Assembly (NCBI GenBank): GCA_965153455.1
Contig: OZ234498.1
Coordinates: 18,042,001 to 18,106,000 of the forward strand
DNA length: 64,000 bases
Reading direction: 5' to 3'
DNA from: Sphagnum compactum
Taxonomy: Eukaryota > Bryophyta > Sphagnopsida > Sphagnales
Positions 47,371 through 58,048 of this stretch are shown here, piece after piece. The notes under the pieces are model-generated. The model saw nothing but the letters and a program-made list of their open reading frames with translations, had not been told where the DNA came from and made no database searches. How positions within the stretch are numbered: position 1 is the first letter of the stretch; each line of letters opens with the position of its first letter. The translations under genes and the position numbers were made by a program.

Positions 47371-48180
47371 AAATCCCGTAAAGTTTCTCTCCCCGTTGAA
47401 AGAAGCTCAATGGGATGTTTCTTACAACGAAGACCAAAAATTGGAAAGAGCAAGAATAAAGTGGAAGAATCGAAAGAAAAAACCCGTGGAACTTCTTTCA
47501 ACATCGAGAAAATCTCCATGACTGTCTAAGAGAATTTCCACGACTGTGCGAGATATATTTTTCTCAAACAACAACCTACCGGTCATCTTTCGGTGCTGAG
47601 AGAACTTCGATGCCTAGAGAAAATTGACAAGAAGAGTATGGATGCCTGTAAAAAAAACCTGTTGAGCTTCTCTTGGTGCCAAGAAAAGCTTGGTGGGTTT
47701 TTTCTGCCAAGTCTAGCTCACATGGAAAAGACGTAGGATTAGAAAAATGGGAAAAGTGGTTGCAAGAGAAAACTCATGGAGCTTCTCTTGGCACTAAAAG
47801 GAACTCCACGGGTGTGCGGGTTAGAGATTTTGCAGAAAAAAACCCACCAATCTTCTCTTGGGGCTGAAAGAAGCTCAGTGCTGAGAAATTAGAGATAAAA
47901 GAATGAAAGTTTCTTGAAAAAACCTGTTGAGCTTCTTTCGACATCGAGAAAAGCTCCACGGGTTTGTTTGATGGAAATTCAAGCTCAAAGAAATAGAGTT
48001 TCAAATCAACCCCGTTGAACTTCTCTCAATGCCAATAGAAGCTCCACAAGTTTGTGGGTAAGAGATATTGCAGAAAAATTCCTGCTGAACTTTTCTCGAC
48101 GTTAATAGAGGAGCGGCAAAAAAGACTGAAAAAAGAACCTGTCGAGCTTCTCTCGGCATTAAGAGAAGCTCCACATGTTT
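47371..48180. repeat. Array of about ten ~45-bp imperfect palindromes (hairpin array)
   Basis: Units lie near 47371, 47479, 47573, 47655, 47769, 47837, 47919, 48008, 48074 and 48134. The consensus is AACCCGTGGAGCTTCTCTCG followed by GCACCGAGAGAAGCTCCACG and GGTT, a near-perfect inverted repeat. The last copy has a perfect 10-bp stem, GAGCTTCTCT/AGAGAAGCTC, with an 8-base loop (48144-48171). Spacing is 60-114 bp. Some spacers share GTTAGAGAT(T/A)TTGCAGAAAAA, so the tandem unit is about 65 bp where intact (47769 to 47837; 48008 to 48074). No coding frame runs through it. Confidence 0.85.
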
Positions 48181-48239
48181 CTTTTAGGGAAAGAATTTTT
48201 GAGAATTTTTGAAAGCTGGAAAAAGTTCCAGTTGTGACA

Positions 48240-49095
48240 CCTTATCTCGCTTTTTCGCTTCGAAAACTTGTTCATTCTCGGGGTGCGATGCTGCCTCCTC
48301 TTCCTTTAATGGAAATTCACTAATATAATTAAAACTTCACACAGAAGAAAGCAAAACATCATCTATAATTTCAAGAAACAAATAAGTTCAAGAAACAAGG
48401 TTGAAAAAAATATGAAGGATATGTATTACATGACCCATCATGTCCATGTGATCCTGTATTAAATTCTCCTTCAAAAATTGTTGAATCCTCATAGCTTTCC
48501 TCTTCTAAAATGATGGACAGAGTTTGGTTTTTTTTTCTTTGCTTCGAACTTGTCCAATTATAACCACACCTTCTTCAATTCTGATGAAGCTCCTTCTTTT
48601 CCAAACTCGACCTTTACATCTAAAAAACTTGCAATTTGAATACTTGCAATTGCACACGCTGCCAACATTATTTTTATACTAATTAATTGAAACCCTAAAC
48701 CTAAATCATATCTAGGTTTTCAAAACTTCTAATTTGATTTCATTTATTTAAATATTCGATGGAAATTTCATTTAAATGGAAGTTTCTATTACATTTATAT
48801 GCTTGGCACATATATCCCATGGTTTGTCATATTAGAAAATCTTCCACATGGCAATTAGGTTTAGGTTTCACGTCTTAAAATTTACACATTTACTCATTTT
48901 CATTTAATTTTTTTCACTTTTGAAGGATATCACATGTATTTGGATTGGTACACAAATGCATCAAACTAGCACATGCATGTGTATGTATGATACGTTGTAT
49001 TAAATAAGCGCATTCTTTCATTTAAAGGGCCAAGTTACTTAATGTTCTTATGATACATATAATACATGTGTCTCATACAATACATATGGCCCATA
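48240..49095. other. AT-rich spacer
   Basis: No gene or repeat that I can support. Confidence 0.4.
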
Positions 49096-49099
49096 TTGT

Positions 49100-49252
49100 C
49101 TAATGGGAGCAAATTGTAGTTATCGGCCATGTGGGACATATGGGACATGTGGCAAATTTGGTGCATATGATGCGTGTGGGACATTTGTTAGGTATGCGAA
49201 TGAGAAATGTGGGACATTTGTTGTAGGTGGGACATATGTTACACATGTCCCC
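49100..49252. repeat. Degenerate GTGGGACAT(A/T)TG short repeat cluster
   Basis: GTGGGACATATGGGACATGTGG, GTGTGGGACATTTGTTAG, ATGTGGGACATTTGTTGT and GGTGGGACATATGTTACA lie within 150 bp, closed by the inverse ACATGTCCC. Confidence 0.7.
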
Positions 49253-51078
49253 TATTCACAGATGGTTCACACATCATTGGACCTCCTAGCTGAATACAAA
49301 CATGTGTTTACAAGTGGGTCCAAAAATAAAATAAGCTCCAATCCAAATGTTTAGTATTTCATTAGTTAATGTGCATATGCATAGACATAGTTATGCATAC
49401 AAATCAAGATGTATACCATAGTAGTAAATAAGGAAGCCTCTTTACAATATGAGTCTCACACATTTGAATAGAATTTTCAAATATATCTCCCACATATTTG
49501 CCTATCCGTTTGAATAGTCTTTCCACAAGTTTAGATTTATAGCCATTGCACATGATTCTCAATTTATGGGGTGCAAATATGGGTCACAAACTTCATGTAA
49601 ATGGTTTTCATATTTATGGAGCTAGGATGATAGACACTTGACATATCTTTACGAAGGACATATATGGTTCTTCAAATAAGTTGGCCATTAACAAAAGGTC
49701 GATACATCTCACAAGTGCACATTGATTGTAGAGTGTCTATTTATGGCACTTGTTCCATATTTACACATGTGCAAGTATAAAAATCAACAATATTATACGA
49801 AATATTATGGAATCTAATATTTATGGAATCAAATAAATTGTTTTTTGCATTTTTTTCATGGCCTTAAACACGCCCGGTGGTACAATGTATGTCCATGACT
49901 GCTTTCTTCCTCCTATTCCCCAATCCATTTTGTATTATACATTATTCCATATAATTTCTATTACCCTAACTACTAGAATCGTGATCTGCTCTAAATGTCC
50001 TTATGGCACCTTCTCTAAGATTTTTTTATTCCTAGTCATTTCTATTCTTGTTCAATTGTCCTTCTAGAAATGCAACTTTATATTATGGGTCCTTATATTT
50101 AACAAATCAAATATAAATCGAAAACAGTCCTTTTTTCCTGGCCTCAAGATATCTGTACAATATATATTTATGTTCTCTATTATTATTTTGCCCGATTTTC
50201 CACAATAAAACATGTTAGTCTTAGAGTTTGATGATTTCTAATTTTTCATGGAGGTTTGTGAAATTGTCGACAACTGATTCATAATGTCGTTTTCATTATT
50301 GTTTGCCATATTCTTTGTCCCCAATGACCTATCCCTAATAATTTTTTCCAGGATTTGTCTACACTGCACTAATTATAGTTGATTTGACAGGCTTCACATG
50401 GCTTAACTCATCTCCTCTTTTCCTTTCGTTTAAATGTTTTTGTCCACCTTCTTTTTATAAACACTCCACACCATTTTCCTTGGCAATTAAAGATAGTTGA
50501 TTAGTTTCATGTTTAAGAACTTCCTTCTACATTTTTGTGTTGGTAGAATATTCATTTCTTATTCTTATGGCCTATCAAGATCAAATCCATGCCATTATGG
50601 TTTCCCAAATCTTAATAAATTGCTTACCCCATTAGTCTTCATTTTTTTGCTTGTGTCTCATACCCTTTATGCTTATGCATTACAAATATTTTTGGTAAGG
50701 TAGTTGAAATTATTCATTACACTCTGAATGTTCTAGCCACATATACACATTTTTCCAACTTTCATAATCTGCAACACATTCCATGAAATAATACATTCAT
50801 TGGATATAATAACCTTCCTTGGTTTAGTCTTTCAAGGCTAACCTTGTCACTAAAAAGACCCACCCACAAACTTTTCACTCACATTTCTTTATCTATGGTT
50901 TAATTCCTTGTTTTGGTCTATGCCATTTCAAATTTGTCATTGTTCGTTGCATCATCTTAACCATTCAAGTTCCCGCTCTGCATTTGAGTTGTATTACATT
51001 GTTCGTGATGTCTATCTTTAAACATAGTGCATCATGTTTGCTTTTTAGCCATGTTCTTTACCTATATCCAAGGACGTC
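49253..51078. other. T-rich spacer upstream of the transposase fossil
   Basis: Mostly pyrimidine-rich on the plus strand from 49850. It may include the promoter and N-terminal exons of the transposase gene, but nothing is recognisable. Confidence 0.35.
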
Positions 51079-54000
51079 TTGTATGACTTTAATAATTTGG
51101 TTTCAAGTTCGTTATACCAAATTCCAACCACCTCCTCTCAAGGCAGCAAATGGGTTGTTGGTTATGGCCGATATCGCATTGTTGGTGATAGTTTGAGTCA
51201 TAACTCTCAAAACACCATCCTCATGCCAAGAACCATAGGTTTTGTTGTCAAGATTGTGAAAGATGAGCACGAAGTTCTTGACACTCTCCTTCAATGTTCA
51301 AACGTTTTTGCATTCTCTGTTTCCATTGAATTGTCTGATTCCTCCTCAAGTGACGACTTGACGCCCGATGGTTCTTTGATGAGATTGTCGATTGTGAGTT
51401 TTCAATGTCTTGTTTCGTAGTTACCACAACCTTCTAACCTTGTAGGCAATATTCGGTCTATTATCTCTTGCCTCCATGCTATGGCATTGCCAAATCATAC
51501 CTCCAACGAGTTGTGAAATCTAGATTATAACAAGATACCTTTTCAAAAAGTTCAGTTCTTGCTGATTGCTTTCAATGGAGATGTCTTTTTCAAATTGCCA
51601 CCACATGTGCTTTCAACTATGAACAGGCCTTTACAAATGCAAGGCATGGATAGGAAATATGATGGCCATCCTTGGTGCAAGGTGATCACAACCAATATCA
51701 AGAATAGTTTTGAGCTTAACTTCAAGAAAGCCCGTTGCTTGGGTCACTTGCAATGTCTACATGACGACTGTGAAAACTTCGTGAGCATTGGCTCTTGCAA
51801 TGAAATCTTTTGGTGTGGTGAGTGCACACATATTCCAGTCATGGGTCAAATGGCACTATCTCCATCAGCTTCCTCCTTGGCATGCAAGTTCTGTCATTCT
51901 CCTCCCTTGTGTGTGGCGAATGGTCCTTAATGAATTTATTATGTTGTGCATAGACTACCAACAATCACTAACTATTCATCTTGAGGTCCACAAACATCCT
52001 GTGGCGGGTGGCAAGTGTAAGGAATTTGTAGACGAGACTAAAAGGTTGATCGTAGAGCAGGTCGACCACACGCCTGATGTGAAGATATCTGCGATTTCAT
52101 TGGGTGATAGCAAGACCTTCTTGGCTATGCATTTGCTTGATGATAATGGTGATGGCATTATGGAACTTTTGAACAGTGAACAACTGGAGTAGATCGAAGA
52201 TAAGTTCTTAGAATTGAATTCGCCCAACATTCATAACCTAGTTGTTACTTTCAAGCATTGTGCAAGTCGTGGCTATATTGATAACATCCTTGAATTGAAG
52301 TCCAAAAGTTGCTATGATTACACCTAGGAGTGTTGCTTCCTAGGTCAAGTTGTAAGACAAAAGGTTTGTATTTTCAAGATGTTGATAACTGGCGTGGGGA
52401 GTGGAGCTAGCCTCGTCATGAGAATGCAACTTACAAGGGATTTGCAAAACGTTTGGATCATGTTTGATCATGTGAAACGTGTTGTTGGTTGGACAACTAT
52501 GGCTTGTCATGTGTACAATCTTGCTAATTGTAAAATGATGACCATTGTGATTTGTGACATGTAGTCTAAGGACATCGAAGCTTAATAGATCTTGTGGACA
52601 AAGCTTAATAGACCATGCTAAAGCCAAATTTCAAGGGATTCATGGTTGATAGTGCACAAGCCAATTGGAACGCTATCAAAATTGTTTATGGTTATGGGGA
52701 CCCTTCTATTAAAATGGTTGATAAAAAATGCACTTGTTTATTCCACTGGACTCAGTCGCTCGATAAGCACACCAAAAAATTAATCAAACATGAGTTGCAA
52801 GATCAACACAACATTTTATGCCACCAATACAAGAATGCAAAGTCCCTTGTGGAAGCTAACAGTCTCTATGCTACAATTCGGTGTTGGTGGTTGTCATCAG
52901 GGGCTGCTTTGGAGGCAAATGTCCATGAGCTTGTAAATTGGCTTAACTTTTGGCATTTTTGTGTCAAGCAATGGGGAGGTTTCATGGTCCATGTGAGCAT
53001 GTCACCTATGAAGTTCCTTTGATTCCCTCTTTCTTTTGTTTATTGAAAATTGAAATTCCATTTGCACTCAAGTTCCATCTATAGTCCATTTTCATATGCG
53101 CTTCCATCTGTGTTATGACATTTTAGATTTTGCTGATCTTTCCTTTCCTTTCTTTTTTTGAAGTTCAGTGATGAAGAGTGGGCTGGCATGCCACTTGCAA
53201 TCTGGCCGAAACTGTGCATAACATTTGGTTGTAGCAATTGGGAAAACACGACATTTGTCTATATACAACAATGTTTAACGATTACATTTGTGCTTTCAAA
53301 AAAGTTACATTGTATAGACCGTACTTACAAGGTGGTCCATTTGGTCATGGTCTTGATAGGAATGAATTATTATTGAGGAGGGCCCGAAGGTTGAGTGATC
53401 CTACTAGACTTGCCACAAGTAGTAGCAAATTACATGTCTGGATTATCCTTCATTAATCACCTATCACACCTCGAGGGGGAAGAAATTTTTGGGTCTTTTA
53501 AGTGACCTACTAATTGTCCTCTTGGCGATGACAATGATTCCCATAATCTTGACCATGTGAATTTTTTTCATCCACAAGTAACCATTCCTACTACTAAACC
53601 CAATATTGTGGACGATATACACATGCAACAATTGCCTTCTAGTTCCAGTAAGTTGCTACTTTTGGTGTCTCGAGGTGGCCTGGTATTAAAGGAAAATAAT
53701 TGTGTTGATGGCCAGTGGCGTATTGAACGTTGCCCACCCAATTTTGCAATTCAATGTTTTGCATTATAGAAAACCATGACATTCAAATGCAAAGTAAGGA
53801 TCAACCGTTGCAAATATGTAAGTGGAAATCTTGCTCCATGTTACTCAGGTTTCTAGGTACAATATCACAGTGGATACTTGAAAACCATAAGCATTGGTTT
53901 TGTCCAGATGACTTGAATCATTGTGTTAGTGGAACATCGTTAAAATTTGCAGTTGTTAGGCATGTAGTTCCAATTGTATGGCCCATCCAAGAAGGTACTG

Positions 54001-54584
54001 ATTTAACTCAAAATGAGTTTATAACTTTAGAAGAAGTAGGGTTTTCCTTTGACCACCTTCGTAAAAGCAACGTTCGAAGTTTATTTGGCTCCCAATCTTC
54101 ATGTTCAAGCAATTCCCATGTGCCTATTATAGTGAGTTGCCCCAGTGTTGTGAGGCCCTCTGATGCTAGTTGTTGGCCTACAACTCATGGTGGCAAGAAG
54201 GTGAAATGACCTTTGGTTCTCAAATTGACACAACAACACATTAACAATTGGGAGGCTAACATCTTGCTTTTCTAGTGCACTATTTTCCCCGTTGTTGATG
54301 TCCACTTGCCTGGGTATGGACACATTTATAGTATTCTTTCAGATGACAAGTAATACGATGTGAGTATTGGAAATTTCCCTGGATGTTCATGTGTCTATTT
54401 TGTGACAATGTTGGCAGGTTCTTTAGTTGGCCTTGGGACATATGTGCAATGTAAACATGTGTATCATGTCTTGCAATCAATTATGTTTTGTGGGCTCACA
54501 AAAGACTTCATTCATTACTGCACATGGAGTTGGGATGAAGTTCAACATTTGTTACAATGTTTTAAAGTCTTAGGACTCCAATGA
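51079..54584 (+). pseudogene. Mutator-like transposase with zinc-binding N-terminus and SWIM finger, decayed
   Basis: The plus strand reads as one family in order. 51559-51930 has HPWCKVITTNIKNSFELNFK, then KARCLGHLQCLHDDCENF, a GCM/FLYWCH-like Cys pattern. 51990-52610 has DETKRLIVEQVDHTPDVKIS, DLQNVWIMFDHVKRVVGWTT (first catalytic Asp candidate) and CHVYNLANCKMMTIVICDM. 52615-53010 has NFKGFMVDSAQANWNAIKIV (second Asp), KCTCLFHWTQSLDKHTKKLI and ATIRCWWLSSGA. About 53195-53450, in shifted frames, has LYRPYLQGGPFGHGLDRNEL and LLLRRARRLSDP. 54360-54584 has IGNFPGCSCVYFV and VQCKHVYHVL, a SWIM CxC...CxH zinc finger, then FIHYCTWSWDEVQHLLQCF. Stops are TAG or TAA at Gln positions, plus several frameshifts. 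The family assignment to MULE is by architecture. Confidence 0.65.
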
Positions 54585-54944
54585 TAGTACATCACAATTG
54601 TATCTTATTCAAATCAATAGTGGTTTTTTCATTCATGAAACTTGCAATAATATTTTTGACAGTCACAATGTGCTTTCTTGTTTATTGTTTCTTTGTTTAT
54701 AATATCATAATACCTTGACCATTTCACAAATATTTTTCAACCATGCAATTTCCATCCATTTAAGCAGTTTTTAAAATCAAATAAACTTTTTTTACCCCTA
54801 GACATTTTGAATATTAGTTGCACCAAGGATTATGAAATGCATCTTTTTATTTATTTATTGTCTTGAAGCCCTCACATGAGGCTGCACTCAAAAGCTTTAT
54901 TCGCCAAACCCATATTCAAAGTTAATAAACCTTTGTTGAAAAAC

Positions 54945-55086
54945 TGTGGTGATGTGGCAGAATATTCCAAGACATGTCATCAAATATTTTTCCACATTAC
55001 TTCAAATTTCCACATGGAAAATGAATATATTAAGAATATTCCATGACATGGCATGGAATATTTTCAAGAATTTTGTCATGCTCATG
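54945..55086 (-). repeat. Candidate right inverted arm of a large element
   Basis: Its reverse complement is colinear with 37814-37955: CATGAGCATGA at offset 0, GGAATATTCTT at about 45, CCATGTGGA at about 69 and AAAATATTTGATGACATG at about 94. It lies 360 bp past the end of the transposase fossil, as expected for a MULE end. A 9-bp target duplication is not convincing. Confidence 0.5.
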
Positions 55087-55214
55087 AGCTTGTTCACCTA
55101 TTCACTTGCTAATGTCGTTGATCATGCAACTAACAAAAATGACTAAAATAAAAATTACAATCACATAGGACCAATCATTTTATTAACCAAGTTTAGTTGA
55201 AGTAATCTTGTTTA

Positions 55215-56065
55215 CAATTTTCTTACAATTTAACCAAATATAACCTAAATTTTCAAATTTAGTTTAATTTATCATTGTTTAACCATGTTTAGCATAAAAA
55301 TTATGTTCAAATTCATTTATGTTAGTTTAGCCATGTTTAGCTTAAATCACTATTTTATATATAAATTATATTAATTTAGTTATACATTAACAATTTTTAA
55401 CCATGTTTAGCCTAAATAATTGTGTTAAAAAATGTTTAGCCATGTTTAACCATGTTTAGCCAAAGTAATTATGTTTAGTTTCATTTATGTAATTTTAGCA
55501 ATATTTAATTTAACTAATTGTGTTTTAAATGGTTTATCCAGATTTAGCCATGTTTAGACTAGGTTAGTCTATGTCTAACCTATGTTAACTTAGTTTAGTT
55601 TAGGTTTAACCTAGCTAGGTTTACTTTAGTTTAATCTAAGTCTAGCTTAAAGCCTAAGTAGTCCTAGCTAGGGTAAATTAGGTTAATTTACTTTTAACAT
55701 AGGGAGGCCTATGTTAACCTAGGCTAGGTTGGTAGGTAGTAAGTAGGTTGACCTATGTCAACCTAGTTTGGCTTAATTTAATTTTAGGTAAAAACATTCA
55801 ATCTTTATAACTTTGTGTTTAATCGACTTAATATAAAAATATGTGGTAGTGCAATGGATGAGGACATGAACCCCAAAGTGGAAGTGAAGGGTTCAAGTCC
55901 TTGTTCTTACAACTTATGATACCTAAGCCACTTACTTAGGTTAAGTAGCTTAGTTTAAGCTTACCTAGGTTAAGAAGTCGAAGTTTGTTTTTAACCTAAG
56001 CCACCTAACCTAAGCCATGTTGATTTTTGGCTAGGCTAGTTACCTAGGCTAAGTTGATTTTTGTT
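55215..56065. repeat. Low-complexity TTTAGCC / CCTAGGTTAA repeat tract, ~850 bp
   Basis: The sequence shifts from ACCATGTTTAGCCTAAAT-type units (55215-55560) to AACCTAGGTTAACCTAGG-type units (55560-56065). It is a degenerate microsatellite/minisatellite with a tRNA-like block embedded at 55843-55905. Confidence 0.75.
55843..55905 (+). repeat. tRNA-like Pol III promoter pair (SINE head or tRNA relic)
   Basis: TAGTGCAATGG at 55847-55857 resembles an A box, and GGTTCAAGTCC at 55890-55900 is a perfect B box. The 32-base gap is normal for a tRNA. No acceptor stem closes it, so a SINE head or degraded tRNA is more likely than a working gene. Confidence 0.5.
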
Positions 56066-56377
56066 CATGTGTGATGACTCATAACATGTGTTTATAAATT
56101 TTTGACACATGTCATCCATCTATAAAGGTGTCTTTTGTAAATCTTAGTTGAATAAAATGACTAGGTTGACATGGCATGCACTGTACATGTTATACCAAGG
56201 CCAATGATGACATGACATTTCAATATTATAAGAAAATAAAAATATCTTAGTTGATAAGATGATTGGGCTTTACAACGATATGTCCTTTGCAACTAAATGG
56301 GTGAAATGACATGGGTTTAAGAACTCAATAGTCACTAATTGCAAATGTCCTTTCTAACTAATACATAATCATAAAGG

Positions 56378-56707
56378 CTAGTTGCAAAACCCAATATGTG
56401 TTGTTGTGTACCAAACACTTCCACATTTGGAACAACTAACATTATCCCTATGATCCCCTCGAAGCAAAATGCACCCTTTAGCACATGCATGAATGTTTTC
56501 ATAATCTAATCCAAGTTTTTGTGTCAAAGCCTTTACAACATAATAATTGGTTACTAGACAATTCAATTTAGGAAACAAATGATGGAATTAAAGTGCAAAG
56601 AGCTCATTTACAAATTTATTACTAACTCTGTGTATTGTGCCTAGGTTCATAAGAAGTATTGTTGCCACCAACTTTTTGCATTTGGAACATGCATACAATT
56701 CCTTCAT
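56378..56707 (-). pseudogene. CACTA (En/Spm) TNP2-type transposase fragment
   Basis: The minus strand reads MKELYACSKCKKLVATILL, IHRVSNKFVNELFAL-stop and VVKALTQKLGLDYENIHACA, then KGCILLRG and CSKCGSVWY. This follows the TNP2 pattern (K..LGLDYEKIHAC.NDC.L....C..C...RW), including the paired cysteines. Only this N-terminal region remains. Minus-strand TAGTTGCAAAGGACATATC near 56296-56278 matches TAGTTGCAAAGGACATC at 37215 (plus), a likely shared CACTA subterminal motif. Confidence 0.65.
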
Positions 56708-56709
56708 TG

Positions 56710-57642
56710 CATCTCTAAAGCCACTAGATCAAAATTGTGTTCCTAGTCTCCAAGCTCAAATTCTCTCATAATGATTGAGAACCCTATTCCTTTTCCAACT
56801 AAATGAGAAGTGGGTATGAGTTTAGTAATTTAAAGCAGTTGATTTTACAATGGCTTTGTCTTTCAAGATGTTTTGGATGGTGTAAGGATATTGCCTCTTT
56901 GGCATGTAACAAGGCAACAACATTAAGATGATAGGCTTTGGATTAGGAAGAACATTAGGCTAGTTTGTACTAGCTGAAACGTCCACATTGTCCTTGCAAC
57001 AAATGCAAAGGATGCTTCTTATACAACATTACAAATGTGAGGGAACACTTGATCCATAATGGAAGAGTTCCAAAGTATAGAGTTTGGAGAGGACCATGTA
57101 ACATGGTAAAAACACATTACACTATCCAGACCAAAATTGGCAACTCAAAGTCCATTTTGGAGTCCAAATCTAGTGATTTTTCAAAAAGAACATTTAAATG
57201 GTGTTAAAGTTCATTTCATAATGATGTTAAAAGTTTTCATTTTAAATCTTAATTTTTTTTATAAACTTTTTCTTGCTTGATTTTTCATCTTAAGTGTTAT
57301 GGTACTTCAATGTGTGGTGGTAAAAAGTTGTAAGCTTAATTTCCAACTCCATTAGAAGAAAAAAGTCCATAATGATAGTTTTTTGGGGTTGTTTGGATTG
57401 TGACATTAGATGTACCATCTATTGTAAAGTCCACCTTGGATTGAACATTTATCCTTTTGGTTAAAAAAAATTTGGGTTTGAAAGATTAGAATGTAGGTTT
57501 TAATTTTTCATCTCACTTTTGCCAAATTTCTCAAATATATTTGAATACAATGCAACAATACTTGACTCACCCAAAAAAAACTACCATTGTGACATCCAAA
57601 AAAGTCCATCGTGGTGTGCTTTTACCTAATAGAGACTCATAG
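56710..57642. other. AT-rich spacer
   Basis: No gene is recognised. AAAGTCCACCTTG at 57425 also occurs at 43402, hinting at a diverged repeat, but I could not define its limits. Confidence 0.35.
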
Positions 57643-57930
57643 GACGAAAAGCGGCTGGAGGAATTTAGGGTCCCAACAAGACAACAAACCCAAGAGCTTG
57701 ATTATGTTATTGATATGCAAGCTATGGTAGTTGATGCATTCTAGCAAGTAAATGATCCGGTGGCATTGAAAGCTAAAGCTCTAGATGTTGTGGAGAAAGC
57801 TTTTAGGGTAGTTAATGAATTACAAAAGGGAAAGAATGAGGGAGATAGAAATGGTGATGCTGAACCTCCTTTTGATAATAAGGGCCAACAACATCCGAGA
57901 GATCTTGAACATTTCAGAAAGCGTGCATGA
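57643..57930 (+). pseudogene. Unrecognised coding remnant, 95 codons
   Basis: It reads DEKRLEEFRVPTRQQTQELD, YVIDMQAMVVDAF-stop-QVNDP, VALKAKALDVVEKAFRVVNE, LQKGKNEGDRNGDAEPP and QQHPRDLEHFRKRA, then TGA. The composition is that of a helical, charged protein and only one stop (TAG) interrupts it. The family is unknown. It may be an exon of the retroelement that follows or of an unrelated gene. Confidence 0.4.
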
Positions 57931-58048
57931 ACATTCAATTTCTAGCATTATTTCAAAGTTGTCTTCAAATTGTCATTGCATGTAATTGAGATTTTGTGTA
58001 GGCCCAAGCTCGAGTGTTTAGCTTTTTGCCCAGCCAGTCATCCCTTTT

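Noticed and set aside
47371-48180. A CRISPR array, because of regular palindromic repeats
   Set aside because: The units are imperfect, spacing is irregular (60-114 bp), spacers are themselves partly repeated, no cas genes exist, and the context is a plant nuclear genome.
18708-54584. A variant nuclear code with TAA/TAG read as Gln, as in some ulvophyte algae
   Set aside because: Conserved Arg positions also became TGA, frameshifts are frequent in the same genes, and the intact HSF, NAA30 and plastid protein genes end normally at stop codons.
37801-55093. A 10-bp target-site duplication ATGAGCTTAC / ATGAGCTTGT at the outer ends of the candidate large element
   Set aside because: Two mismatches in ten, and the arm termini do not line up with it consistently. 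I do not use it as evidence.
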